Shown: piece by piece, positions 51,201 to 59,202 of the stretch
Position numbering within the stretch: position 1 is the stretch's first letter
Layout: every line of letters starts with the position of its first letter
From: JAJAZB01 sp964244295
GTDB lineage: Bacteria > Bacteroidota > Bacteroidia > Cytophagales > Spirosomataceae
Length of the DNA stretch: 64,000 nucleotides
Assembly (NCBI GenBank): GCA_964244295.1
Contig: CAXTIG010000016.1
Coordinates: 1 to 64,000 of the forward strand
Direction of reading: 5' to 3'
Position numbers and translations under genes: made by a program
Notes under the pieces: model-generated
Seen by the model: only the letters and a program-made list of their open reading frames with translations
What the model was told of the DNA's origin: nothing
The model's database searches: none

Positions 51201-52018
51201 AACAATACCACGATCTCCTCCGCCACATTCTTGACCATGGCACCCGCAAAACCGACCGTACCGGCACCGGGACCGTTTCGGTATTCGGCTACCAGATGCG
51301 CTTCGACCTAGCCGAGGGTTTTCCGCTGCTGACCACCAAAAAAGTCCATACCCGCTCCATCATCCACGAACTGCTCTGGTTTTTACAGGGCGATACCAAT
51401 ATCAAGTACCTGAAGGAAAACGGGGTAAGTATCTGGGACGAATGGGCTGATGCCAACGGCGACCTCGGCCCGGTCTACGGCAAGCAGTGGCGGAGCTGGG
51501 CCGCGCCCGACGGGCGGGTCATCGACCAGATTTCGGATCTGTTGGCGATGATTCGCAAAAATCCGGATTCGCGCCGGTTGCTGGTGAGCGCCTGGAATCC
51601 GGCGGACCTGCCCAATCAGGTGCTCCCACCCTGCCATGCCCTTTTTCAATTCTACATCGCACCCCCTGACCCCCTGAAGGGGGAGGAAAAAGGCCGACTC
51701 TCCTGCCAACTCTACCAGCGCAGCGCCGACGTGTTTCTGGGCGTACCCTTCAACATCGCCAGCTACGCCCTGCTCACGATGATGGTGGCCCAGGTAACGG
51801 GCTACGAACCGGGCGACTTCGTCTGGACGGGCGGCGATACCCACCTGTACCTCAACCACCTGGAGCAGGTCGAAACGCAGTTGAGCCGCCCCGTGCGGCC
51901 CTTGCCCACGATGCGGCTCAACCCGGAAGTGACCGATTTGTTCGCCTTCCGCTACGAGGATTTTAGCCTGGAAAACTACGACCCCTGGCCCGCCATCAAA
52001 GCGCCGGTGGCCGTATAA
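51197..52018 (+). CDS. thyA: Thymidylate synthase with a repeat-like insertion
   Basis: Makes dTMP from dUMP using methylene-tetrahydrofolate. It is 273 aa, about 9 longer than E. coli ThyA. Motifs include RTGTGTVSVFG, the active site LPNQVLPPCHALFQFY (Cys 146), SCQLYQRSADVFLGVPFNIA and GGDTHLYLNHLEQV. The extra residues PPDPLKGEEKGR at about 156-167 follow the active-site strand, where E. coli has a tight turn. They are coded by CCCCCTGACCCCCTGAAGGG, very like the CCCCCT-family repeats in intergenic DNA of this window. All catalytic residues are kept. Confidence 0.95.
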   Translation: MKQYHDLLRHILDHGTRKTDRTGTGTVSVFGYQMRFDLAEGFPLLTTKKVHTRSIIHELLWFLQGDTNIKYLKENGVSIWDEWADANGDLGPVYGKQWRSWAAPDGRVIDQISDLLAMIRKNPDSRRLLVSAWNPADLPNQVLPPCHALFQFYIAPPDPLKGEEKGRLSCQLYQRSADVFLGVPFNIASYALLTMMVAQVTGYEPGDFVWTGGDTHLYLNHLEQVETQLSRPVRPLPTMRLNPEVTDLFAFRYEDFSLENYDPWPAIKAPVAV

Positions 52019-52130
52019 GTGGCTCCGACCTTTGGTCGGAGTTCAACCGCAGGTTGAATCATTCTGGCGATGGGTGTGAGCCGTTCATTTAACCTGCGGT
52101 TAAACTCCGACCAGAGGTCGGAGCCACCTT
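52017..52130. repeat. Nested inverted repeat between convergent genes
   Basis: AAGTGGCTCCGACCTTTGGT pairs with ACCAGAGGTCGGAGCCACCTT; each arm also contains a small palindrome (CTCCGACC..GGTCGGAG and AACCGCAGGTT). It probably terminates thyA and the 2TM gene. Confidence 0.88.
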
Positions 52131-52422
52131 ATTTTTCACTCAATTTCCGGTACTCCCGCTCCACGGCGCTTTCGCTGCCAGAATTGTAGGCCGCGAAGCC
52201 GTGCGAGGCCAGGCCGATGCCCCAGCCCAGCAGGGGCCAGATGGGCCAGAAGTAGAGGTCGTGACCTCGGTACGGCCCGGTGAAATACCAAACACCGATG
52301 AGAAAGGCGTTGACCAGCACGTAACTCAACGCGTGGGCTTTGAAGGAAGCCCGCATCTGCGCCTTGCGCCAGAGGTAGGGGTCTTTGCCTTCGGGGACGG
52401 GGTAATAATCGTAACGGCTCAT
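52129..52422 (-). CDS. 2TM-domain membrane protein
   Basis: A 97-aa protein with the start at MSRYDYYPVPEGKDPYLWRK. Two membrane helices (ALSYVLVNAFLIGVWYFTG and FWPIWPLLGWGIGLASHGF) and the conserved WRKAQMRASFKAH entry fit the 2TM domain family, common in Bacteroidota and often next to LytTR regulators. No LytTR gene is here. Function unknown. Confidence 0.85.
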   Translation of the reverse strand: MSRYDYYPVPEGKDPYLWRKAQMRASFKAHALSYVLVNAFLIGVWYFTGPYRGHDLYFWPIWPLLGWGIGLASHGFAAYNSGSESAVEREYRKLSEK

Positions 52423-52596
52423 GATTGGAAAGGGTTGAGGTTGGTTAAAAATACGAGGTATCTTTTGAAAATCAATTCGTTGGGCGAATCGATGAACCAA
52501 AGGAACGCCCCCGGAAACGCCCCGCGCCACCCTCGTCCGACGAACGCCCGATTTCCCGGTGCCAACGCCCCATTTTCCCCCGTAAACTTTTCTGGG

Positions 52597-52604
52597 TAGT
52601 TTTG
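52597..52604 (+). promoter_or_regulatory. Bacteroidota -7 promoter element of polX
   Basis: TAGTTTTG, an exact TAnnTTTG match, lies 75 bases before the polX start. The leader between them contains the octamer repeat. Confidence 0.5.
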
Positions 52605-52623
52605 AAAACGGAGTAGAAACTTT

Positions 52624-52671
52624 TCACTCAGTCACTCAATCACTCAATCACTCAGTCACTCAATCACTCAG
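52624..52671. repeat. Tandem octamer repeat before polX
   Basis: Six head-to-tail 8-bp units of TCACTCAG or TCACTCAA end 7 bases before the GTG start codon, inside the transcript leader and over the ribosome-binding region. Confidence 0.9.
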
Positions 52672-52678
52672 TAAAATC

Positions 52679-54379
52679 GTGTCCAACGACGACATCCTCG
52701 AAGTGCTCGAACTCACCGGCAAACTCCTCGAACTCCACGGCGAAAACGAGTTTAAAATCCGGAGTTACCAGAACGCCGCCTACAGCCTCGACAAATCCCC
52801 CGCCGACCTCGCCACGCTGCCCCTCGCCGAACTGGCGCAGATGTCGGGTGTCGGGAAAAGTTTAGCCGCGAAAATCGACGAAATCCGCCGAACGGGTGAG
52901 TTGAAGGAGTTGAACGAACTGCTGTCCCGCACCCCCGAAGGTGTGCAGGAGATGTTCCGCGTTAAAGGCATTGGCCCCAAGAAAATCCGCCAACTCTGGC
53001 TCGACGCGGGCATCGACGATTTGGACAAACTCCTCAAAGCCGCCGAAAACGGCGACGTGGCCCATTTGAAGGGTTTTGGAGAAAAGATTCAGGACACCAT
53101 CCTGACCAACCTGCGCTTTTTGAGTGAAAGCAACACCAAACTGCGGATGAACAAGGGCGAGGCACTGGCCCAAATTCTGTTCGACGCCCTCGAAACCCAG
53201 TTCGACCAGGTGGAAATCACCGGCGACGTGCGCCGCCGCAACGACGTGGTGAGCAGCGTCGAACTCGTCGTTGGCACCCCCGACCCGATGGCCATGCAGC
53301 GCTTCCTGAACGCCCAGGATTTTTTGCAGCAGGACGAACGCGCCTCCACACCCTTCGCCTGGCGGGGCGGTTTCGTTGACCGTAAAATCCCCGTCGAAGT
53401 CCTGACGGCCACCCCCGACCGCTTCGCCAACCAGGTTTTCGTCCGTTCCGCCAGCGAAGCGCACCTGGCCCATTCCGTCGGCGGCCAAACCCTGCTCCAC
53501 CGCGCCCTGTCCGCCCCGGTCGAGTCGGAAGAAGCGCTCTACGCCCAGGCCGGCCTACCCTACATCAGCCCGGAATTGCGGGAAGGAAACCGGGAATTTG
53601 ATTCTCAATTCTTAATTCTCAATTCTCAATTAATTTCCTTCGATGCCCTGCGCGGCACCGTCCACAACCACTCCACCTGGTCGGACGGCAAGGCGAGCAT
53701 CGAGCAAATGGCGCGGGCGACGATGGCGCTCGGCATGGAATACTTCGGCATTGCCGACCACTCGAAAGTAGCCACCTACGCCAAGGGCCTCGCCGACGAC
53801 CAGGTGTTTAGCCAGCACAAAGAAATTGACGCGCTCAACCAGAAATTCGCCGCCGAGGGGTTGGCTTTCACGATTTTCAAAGGCACCGAAGCCGACATCC
53901 TCGGCGACGGCTCCCTCGACTACGACCCCGACGTACTGAAAACCTTCGATTACGTGGTCGCCTCGGTGCACTCCAACCTGACCATGAACGAGGAAAAAGC
54001 GATGCAGCGCCTGCTGGGGGCCATCGAGAACCCGTTCACGACGATTTTAGGGCACCTGACGGGTCGCCTGCTGCTCTCGCGCCCCGGCTACCCGGTGGAC
54101 CACCGCAAGATTATCGACGCCTGCGCCGCCAACGGCGTGGTGCTCGAACTCAACGCCGACCCCTACCGCCTCGACGTGGATTGGCGCTGGATTCCCTACG
54201 CGCTCGAAAAAGGCGTGATGATTGCCATTAACCCCGATGCCCACAGCACCGACGGCCTGCTCAATATGCACTACGGCGTGGCGGTGGCCCGCAAGGGTGG
54301 CCTGACGCGGGAAATGACGTTCAACGCGTTGGGGCGCGAGGAAATTAGCGCGTACTTTGCCCAACGAAAGGCCCGCTGA
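52679..54379 (+). CDS. polX: PolX-family protein with PHP domain; polymerase site apparently lost
   Basis: A 566-aa PolX-type repair protein. Residues 1-150 hold helix-hairpin-helix elements (MSGVGKSLAAKI, RVKGIGPKKI, LKGFGEKIQ). In the palm, GDVRRRNDVVSSVEL (182-196) takes the place of the GS..DxD motif, and the third acidic site reads PVEV (238-241) rather than VDL, so nucleotide addition is unlikely. The C-terminal PHP phosphoesterase looks complete: TVHNHSTWSDG, YFGIADHSK, GTEADIL, VASVHSNL, ILGHLTGR, NPDAHSTDG. Residues about 307-318 (DSQFLILNSQLI) come from a CTCAATTCTTAATTCTCAAT repeat inserted between the halves. The start is GTG. Confidence 0.88.
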   Translation: MSNDDILEVLELTGKLLELHGENEFKIRSYQNAAYSLDKSPADLATLPLAELAQMSGVGKSLAAKIDEIRRTGELKELNELLSRTPEGVQEMFRVKGIGPKKIRQLWLDAGIDDLDKLLKAAENGDVAHLKGFGEKIQDTILTNLRFLSESNTKLRMNKGEALAQILFDALETQFDQVEITGDVRRRNDVVSSVELVVGTPDPMAMQRFLNAQDFLQQDERASTPFAWRGGFVDRKIPVEVLTATPDRFANQVFVRSASEAHLAHSVGGQTLLHRALSAPVESEEALYAQAGLPYISPELREGNREFDSQFLILNSQLISFDALRGTVHNHSTWSDGKASIEQMARATMALGMEYFGIADHSKVATYAKGLADDQVFSQHKEIDALNQKFAAEGLAFTIFKGTEADILGDGSLDYDPDVLKTFDYVVASVHSNLTMNEEKAMQRLLGAIENPFTTILGHLTGRLLLSRPGYPVDHRKIIDACAANGVVLELNADPYRLDVDWRWIPYALEKGVMIAINPDAHSTDGLLNMHYGVAVARKGGLTREMTFNALGREEISAYFAQRKAR

Positions 54380-54384
54380 ATCGC

Positions 54385-54693
54385 ATGGAAACGCCCGTAA
54401 AATTAGCCCCCGGCGACGTGGCCGGGTTGGAGAACCTGCTCCGCGAACACCGTATTTTCGAGCGCTACGGCCTCGACCGCATCGGCGTGTACGGGTCGTT
54501 TGCGCGGGGGGAGGCGTACCGCGACGTGGACTTGCTCATCGACCCGTACCTCGATTACCGGGTTCGGATGCAACTGCGGGAAGAATTGCAGGAGTTGTTG
54601 GGGAGCAAAGTGGATTTGGTCGTGCGGGAATTGATGGATCCCATCGTCATGTACCGCGCCAAAAAAGACCTGAGGTATGCAACCCAGCAGTAG
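54385..54693 (+). CDS. Minimal nucleotidyltransferase, MntA-like antitoxin
   Basis: A 102-aa MNT-fold protein, the antitoxin partner in HepT/MntA systems, where it AMPylates the toxin. The catalytic loop reads IGVYGSFARGEAYRDVDLLI. It has GS and DxD, but only 8 residues lie between them rather than the usual 10, and the usual (P)xS before DxD is missing. A third acidic residue in KVDLVVREL is kept. It starts 5 bases after polX and its end overlaps the HepT-like gene by 17 bases. Confidence 0.87.
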   Translation: METPVKLAPGDVAGLENLLREHRIFERYGLDRIGVYGSFARGEAYRDVDLLIDPYLDYRVRMQLREELQELLGSKVDLVVRELMDPIVMYRAKKDLRYATQQ

Positions 54694-55120
54694 AAATAAC
54701 CTGTTGCATTGCCTCGTGATGCTCAATTCGTCGGCGAAGGCGATATTTTACGCCCGTGAGTACGACGAGGCGTTGGCGTTTTATCACGCGGAAAATCAAG
54801 CCCTTTTCGACGCGGCGCAAATGCTGATTGGCGTAGTCGGTGAACAGATTCCCAAGTTGGCGGAGTCCTTGAAACTGGCTCATCCGCACATTCCCTGGCG
54901 GCAAATCCGGAGTTTGCGAAACATCATTTTCCACGATTATTCAGGCGTCGATTACCGGGAAATTTTTCGCATTATCAAGCAGGAATTGCCCGTTTTTAAA
55001 GACCAGTTGGAAACGCTGATTCGGACGGAGTGCCTGGACGGCAACTTCGACCGCAACGAAATCGAACAGGTGCAGGACAACGAGTTTTACCGATTTATCG
55101 ACTTCGATGCCCTCCGCTGA
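54677..55120 (+). CDS. HEPN-domain protein, HepT-like toxin
   Basis: A 147-aa all-helical DUF86/HEPN protein. The motif RNIIFHDY fits Rx4HxY, the RNase active site plus the tyrosine AMPylated by MntA in the known system. The surrounding PWRQIRSLRNIIFHDYSGVD and YREIFRIIKQELPVFKDQL follow the family well. About 30 residues more than typical are added after the HEPN core. Paired with the upstream MNT gene it forms a probable type VII toxin-antitoxin pair. It overlaps the next gene by 14 bases. Confidence 0.87.
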   Translation: MQPSSRNNLLHCLVMLNSSAKAIFYAREYDEALAFYHAENQALFDAAQMLIGVVGEQIPKLAESLKLAHPHIPWRQIRSLRNIIFHDYSGVDYREIFRIIKQELPVFKDQLETLIRTECLDGNFDRNEIEQVQDNEFYRFIDFDALR

Positions 55121-56108
55121 TTCCCCCAAAAAATTCCTCCTCCTCCGCTTCTCCTCCATCGGCGACATCGTCATGACCACGCCCGCCATCCGCTGCCTCA
55201 AGCAGCAGGTGCCCGGCGCGGTGGTGCATTTCGCCACCAAAACGGGCTACCGGTTTTTGGTCGAATCGAATCCTTACGTGGACAAAGTGTTCGGCCTCGA
55301 TGACAGCATCCCCGACCTGGCCCGCCAACTCGACGCGGAAAACTACGACGCGGTCATCGACCTCCACAACAACCTCCGCACCTGGCGGCTGGGCCGGGCC
55401 ATGAGGCCGGTGCCGACCTACCGCTTCGATAAACTCAACCTGAAAAAATACCTGCTCACGGCCTTTAAAATCAACGTCTTACCGAAGGGCATCCACGCCA
55501 GCGACCGCTTTCTGGCGACCGTCGCCCGCTTCGGGGTGAAAAACGACGGGTGCGGCCAGGATTTTTTCATTCCCCCCGCCGACGAAGTTTCGCTGGAAAC
55601 ATTGCCCGAAACCCACCGACGTGGCTACGTGGCCTACGCCATCGGGGCGCAGCAACTCACGCGGCAATTACCCTTGCCGAAAATGATTGAGTTGTGCGGG
55701 AAAATCCAGCGCCCGCTCGTGCTGATGGGCGGAACGGTGGATGAGGAAAATGGAAAAGCCATCGCCGAAGCCTTGAACAACCCCCTGATTTTCAACGCCA
55801 CCGGAAAATTTAACTTCAACCAATCCGCCTCGCTCCTTCGGCAAGCCGACCTCGTGTACGCCCACGACACCGGCCTGGCCCACGTGGCGGCGGCCCTGAA
55901 AAAGCGGGTGGTTTTTATGCTGGGAAACACCGTGATTCCCTTCGGTATGTACCCCTACGCCACCGAAAAAGTGGTTTGGGAAGTGAACGGGCTTTGGTGC
56001 CGCCCCTGTTCAAAAATCGGCTACCACCGCTGCCCCCTCCGCCACCACCGCTGCATGAACGACCAGAAATTGGACGTGGCGTCGATGGAGCGGGAGACGG
56101 GGTGGTGA
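55107..56108 (+). CDS. Glycosyltransferase family 9 (heptosyltransferase-like)
   Basis: A 333-aa cytoplasmic GT9 enzyme, probably adding a sugar to lipopolysaccharide core. Signatures are LLLRFSSIGDIVMTTPAIRC at the N-terminus, AVIDLHNNLRTWRLGR, VLMGG and the C-terminal donor-site block LLRQADLVYAHDTGLAHVAAAL. A Cys-rich C-terminus (CRPCSKIGYHRCPLRHHRC) is common in Bacteroidota members. It overlaps the HepT-like gene, which is curious for a housekeeping enzyme and a toxin. Confidence 0.9.
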   Translation: MPSADSPKKFLLLRFSSIGDIVMTTPAIRCLKQQVPGAVVHFATKTGYRFLVESNPYVDKVFGLDDSIPDLARQLDAENYDAVIDLHNNLRTWRLGRAMRPVPTYRFDKLNLKKYLLTAFKINVLPKGIHASDRFLATVARFGVKNDGCGQDFFIPPADEVSLETLPETHRRGYVAYAIGAQQLTRQLPLPKMIELCGKIQRPLVLMGGTVDEENGKAIAEALNNPLIFNATGKFNFNQSASLLRQADLVYAHDTGLAHVAAALKKRVVFMLGNTVIPFGMYPYATEKVVWEVNGLWCRPCSKIGYHRCPLRHHRCMNDQKLDVASMERETGW

Positions 56109-56203
56109 ATTGGTTTGAGGGTTTGAGGGTTTGAATGTTTGAGGGTTCACAACCATCCTTCAAACCCTCAAACATTCAAACTCTCAAACCCTCAAACTTC
56201 AAA
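56109..56203. repeat. Short-word hairpin (GGTTTGAGGGTTTGAATG type)
   Basis: Repeats of GGTTTGAGGGTTTGAATGTT pair with AACATTCAAACTCTCAAACC between the GT9 gene and the aguB gene, which starts 3 bases later. Confidence 0.8.
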
Positions 56204-56205
56204 CC

Positions 56206-57081
56206 ATGACCCCAAAAACCGTCAACGTCGGCCTCGTCCAGATGACTTGCTCGCCCGACGTGGAGGCCAACCTCGAAAAGGCGATTCAGAAAACCCGCGA
56301 AGCCGCCGCGCAGGGCGCGCAAATCGTGTGTTTGCAGGAATTGTTCCGCTCGCTGTACTTCTGCGACGTGGAAGACCCGCACCACTTCAGCCTCGCCGAA
56401 GCCATCCCCGGTCCCAGCACCGAGCGATTGGGTGCGCTGGCGAAGGAATTGGGCGTGGTCATCATCGCCTCGCTCTTCGAGAAACGCGCCGCCGGGCTGT
56501 ACCACAACACCGCCGCCGTGCTCGACGCCGACGGGAGTTACCTGGGCAAGTACCGCAAAATGCACATCCCCGACGACCCCGGTTATTACGAAAAATACTA
56601 CTTCACGCCCGGCGACCTGGGCTACAAAGTCTTCGACACGAAGTTTGCCAAAATCGGCGTGCTCGTCTGCTGGGACCAGTGGTACCCCGAAGCCGCCCGC
56701 ATCACGGCGCTGATGGGGGCCGAAATCCTGTTTTACCCCACCGCCATCGGCTGGGACACCAACGAAAAGGACGAAGGCGTAAACCGGGAGCAGTACGATG
56801 CCTGGCAAGTGATTCAACGCAGTCACGCCGTGGCGAACGGCGTTCACGTGGTGGCCGTCAACCGGGTGGGGCGCGAGGCCGACCAGCAGTTTTGGGGCGG
56901 CAGTTTCGTCGCCAAACCCCACGGTGGCCTGCTCTACCTCGCCCCGCACGACGAGGAAGTGGTTCACGTGCAGGCGCTGGATTTAACGGCGGGCGAAACC
57001 ATCCGCACCACCTGGCCCTACTTCCGCGACCGCCGCATCGACTCCTACGCCCCGATTACGCGGCGGTTTATTGATGAATAA
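56206..57081 (+). CDS. aguB: N-carbamoylputrescine amidase
   Basis: A nitrilase-superfamily amidase hydrolysing N-carbamoylputrescine to putrescine. The triad is Glu 45 (VCLQELFRSLYFC), Lys 118 (GKYRKMHIPDDPGYYEKYYF) and Cys 155 (GVLVCWDQWYPEAAR). FRSLYFC, FYPTAIGW and HVVAVNRVG are as in AguB. The 291-aa length is standard. Its partner enzyme agmatine deiminase is encoded 2.6 kb downstream on the same strand, with unrelated genes between. Confidence 0.94.
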   Translation: MTPKTVNVGLVQMTCSPDVEANLEKAIQKTREAAAQGAQIVCLQELFRSLYFCDVEDPHHFSLAEAIPGPSTERLGALAKELGVVIIASLFEKRAAGLYHNTAAVLDADGSYLGKYRKMHIPDDPGYYEKYYFTPGDLGYKVFDTKFAKIGVLVCWDQWYPEAARITALMGAEILFYPTAIGWDTNEKDEGVNREQYDAWQVIQRSHAVANGVHVVAVNRVGREADQQFWGGSFVAKPHGGLLYLAPHDEEVVHVQALDLTAGETIRTTWPYFRDRRIDSYAPITRRFIDE

Positions 57082-57090
57082 AGCGTGGGT

Positions 57091-57157
57091 TTCAGGCAGG
57101 CGTCGCGCTTCGACCGTAGCGGCGGACCGTTCCGCTCAACGTGACGCCTGCCTGAAA
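57091..57157. repeat. REP-like inverted repeat
   Basis: TTTCAGGCAGGCGTC and its exact complement GACGCCTGCCTGAAA flank a core of GCGGACCG type. It follows aguB and probably terminates it. Confidence 0.85.
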
Positions 57158-57172
57158 TACTGACCAACTTCG

Positions 57173-57180
57173 TAGTTTTG
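57173..57180 (+). promoter_or_regulatory. Bacteroidota -7 promoter element
   Basis: TAGTTTTG is an exact TAnnTTTG match 17 bases before the ATG of the Uma2 gene. Confidence 0.5.
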
Positions 57181-57196
57181 GCAAAACATTTCGGCC

Positions 57197-57778
57197 ATGA
57201 TTACCGACCTCTCCCAACTCGACCCCAAAGGCACCTACACCTACGCCGATTACCTGCAATGGCAGTTAGACGAGACCGTTGAACTCATTCGCGGCAAAAT
57301 CTACCAGATGTCGCCCGCGCCGAAACGGGTGCATCAGGACGTATCCGGGAACCTGGCTTTTGAATTAAGAAGTCATTTCGAAGCGGTCGGATGCAAAGTG
57401 TACGAAGCCCCCTTCGACGTGCGCCTGCCCGTTCGGAACGAGAAAAAACCCCACCAAATCCACACCGTCGTCCAGCCCGACATCAGCGTGATTTGTGACC
57501 TCGAAAAACTCGACGACGATGGCTGCCTCGGTGCGCCCGACTGGGTGATTGAAATCACCTCGCCGCGCACCATCAAAAAGGATTTCAACGAAAAATTCAA
57601 CCTCTACGAAGCGGCGGGCGTGCGGGAATACTGGATTGTGGTGCCGAAGGAAAAAACCGTGAACGTGTACGCGCTGAACGACGGGGAGTACGAGCAAGTC
57701 GGCGTGTACGAATCGGGCGAGATTCCCAATTCCGTTTTCCCCGACCTGCGCATCCAGCACGAGCGCATTTTTCGCTGA
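57197..57778 (+). CDS. Uma2-family (DUF820) putative endonuclease
   Basis: A 193-aa Uma2 protein with a PD-(D/E)xK-type fold. Signs: YTYADYLQWQLDETVELIRGKIYQMSP, VQPDISVICDLEKLDD (acidic ligand), LGAPDWVIEITSPRT with the conserved E-I pair, and FNLYEAAGVREYWIVVPKEK. A single-gene unit with its own promoter element and a terminator. Natural substrates of this family are not established. Confidence 0.9.
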   Translation: MITDLSQLDPKGTYTYADYLQWQLDETVELIRGKIYQMSPAPKRVHQDVSGNLAFELRSHFEAVGCKVYEAPFDVRLPVRNEKKPHQIHTVVQPDISVICDLEKLDDDGCLGAPDWVIEITSPRTIKKDFNEKFNLYEAAGVREYWIVVPKEKTVNVYALNDGEYEQVGVYESGEIPNSVFPDLRIQHERIFR

Positions 57779-57785
57779 ATATTGT

Positions 57786-57810
57786 GGGGTGGCGGGAGCC
57801 ACCCTTTTTT
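57786..57810 (+). terminator. Rho-independent terminator of the Uma2 gene
   Basis: GGGTGGC, loop GGGA, GCCACCC then TTTTTT: a 7-bp stem and T6 tail 9 bases after the stop. Confidence 0.88.
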
Positions 57811-57821
57811 CTTTCTTCCCT

Positions 57822-58721
57822 TTGAAAAACTCCACCTTCGTCGCCCTCGGCCTGCTACTGGCGGCGTCCTGGTCGTCGGCTTCCACAGCGTCTAAATTCG
57901 GGCTGCATTCGGTCGAGCCGATGGTGCTGTTCGTTGTGCGCTTCGCCCTGGCGGGGCTGGTGTTGCTGGCCTGGGCCTACGGGCGCGAGCGCCAACCGCT
58001 GCCCAGGGGCCGCGAGTGGGGGCAGTTGCTCATCCTGAGTTTGCTCAACACGGCCCTCTACCTCACCCTGTTTATTTACGCGCTGCAACAGGTCACGGCG
58101 GGCCTCAGCAGTTTGGCGACGGCGCTCAGTCCGCTGTTCATCAGCGTGTTGTCGGCGGGGTTGGCCAGGCAGCGGGTGAGCGCCCGCACCTGGGGGGCCA
58201 TCGGCCTCGGGCTGGGGGGCGTGGGCGTGGCGGCTTGGCCGCTGCTGCGCACGAGCTACGCCACGCCCGCCGGGCTGGGGCTGCTGGCGGCGAGTATGTT
58301 CGTGTACTCGGCGGGGGCGGTGTACTACGCCCGGATTCCCTGGCGGCTCTCGCGCACAGCGGTCAACGGCTGGCAAACGCTGCTGGCCGCGTTCCTCTGC
58401 CTGCCCGTGATGCTCCTGCTGCACCGCGCCCCCAACCACTTCGACGCCCGGTTTTGGGCGGTGGAAGCCTGGCTGGTGGGGGCCGTATCCGTGCTGGCTG
58501 TGCAACTCTGGCTGCGGCTGCTCAAGGCCGACTCGGTGCGGGCTTCGCTGTTCCTGTTTCTCTGCCCGATTTTCGGGTTTTTCTTCGCGACGCTGCTGCT
58601 GGGGGAACCGTTTACGGGCTACACGGCGGCGGGGACGGGGTTGGTGCTGGTGGGGTTGGGATGGGGGCAGAAAAAGGAGTCAGCAGTCGATAGTCGGCAG
58701 TCTTCAGTGAAAAAACAATGA
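57822..58721 (+). CDS. EamA/DMT-family transporter
   Basis: A ten-span drug/metabolite transporter with the usual two EamA repeats. Membrane segments start at FVALGLLLAASWSSASTASKFGLHS, and GLSSLATALSPLFISVLSAG and FLFLCPIFGFFFATLLLGEPFT mark the ends of each repeat. The first GTG (57789) lies inside the upstream terminator, so TTG 57822 (LKNSTFVALG) is chosen as the start. The C-terminal tail (SAVDSRQSSVKKQ) is read from a repeat-like sequence. Substrate unknown. Confidence 0.85.
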   Translation: MKNSTFVALGLLLAASWSSASTASKFGLHSVEPMVLFVVRFALAGLVLLAWAYGRERQPLPRGREWGQLLILSLLNTALYLTLFIYALQQVTAGLSSLATALSPLFISVLSAGLARQRVSARTWGAIGLGLGGVGVAAWPLLRTSYATPAGLGLLAASMFVYSAGAVYYARIPWRLSRTAVNGWQTLLAAFLCLPVMLLLHRAPNHFDARFWAVEAWLVGAVSVLAVQLWLRLLKADSVRASLFLFLCPIFGFFFATLLLGEPFTGYTAAGTGLVLVGLGWGQKKESAVDSRQSSVKKQ

Positions 58722-58742
58722 CGAACGCCTAACGACTTTTTC

Positions 58743-59202
58743 GTGGAAGCAATCATTTTCTGCGGTATTCAAGCCACGGGCAAGACCACGTTTTTATGTC
58801 GAGCGGTTTCTACGCACGCACATCCGTCTCAGCATGGATTTGCTTCGCACCCGCCACCGCGAGGGTATATTTCTCCGCGCCTGCTTCGAGACCCAGGCCC
58901 GTTTCGTGGTGGACAACACGAACCCCAGCCGCGAAGAGCGGGCGGCGTACATCGGCCCCGCCAAAGCACGGAAGTACCGCATTATCGGCTACTTTTTCCA
59001 ATCGGAATTGAATGCTGCCCTCGAGCGCAATGCCCGACGGACAGGCAGGGGAAAAATCCCTGAAGTGGGACTGAGGGCCGCTGCCAAGCGGCTGGAGGTA
59101 CCCGGTTGGGAGGAAGGATATGACGAATTGTACGTGGTGACACTGCATGGGACGGGTGGGTTTACGGTACAACTCGTCTCGCAGCCCAACCCAAATTTGT
59201 AG
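58743..59202 (+). pseudogene. Frameshifted P-loop kinase/AAA family gene
   Basis: A polynucleotide-kinase-like P-loop protein split by one base. The first frame gives MEAIIFCGIQATGKTTF (Walker A GIQATGKT). Then a run of five T near 58793-58797 shifts the frame; removing one T joins it to YVERFLRTHIRLSMDLLRTR and on to TQARFVVDNTNPSREERAAY, ending at 59202. The repaired protein would be about 152 aa. It may be a real pseudogene or a sequencing error in a T run. Start GTG 58743. Known relatives phosphorylate nucleic acids or nucleotides; no function is claimed here. Confidence 0.8.

Noticed and set aside
52624..52671. CRISPR array
   Set aside because: The units are 8 bp, directly joined without spacers, and no cas gene is present.
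57789..57821. GTG 57789 as start of the EamA transporter
   Set aside because: It lies in the stem of the upstream gene's terminator; TTG 57822 fits the beginning of the first membrane segment.
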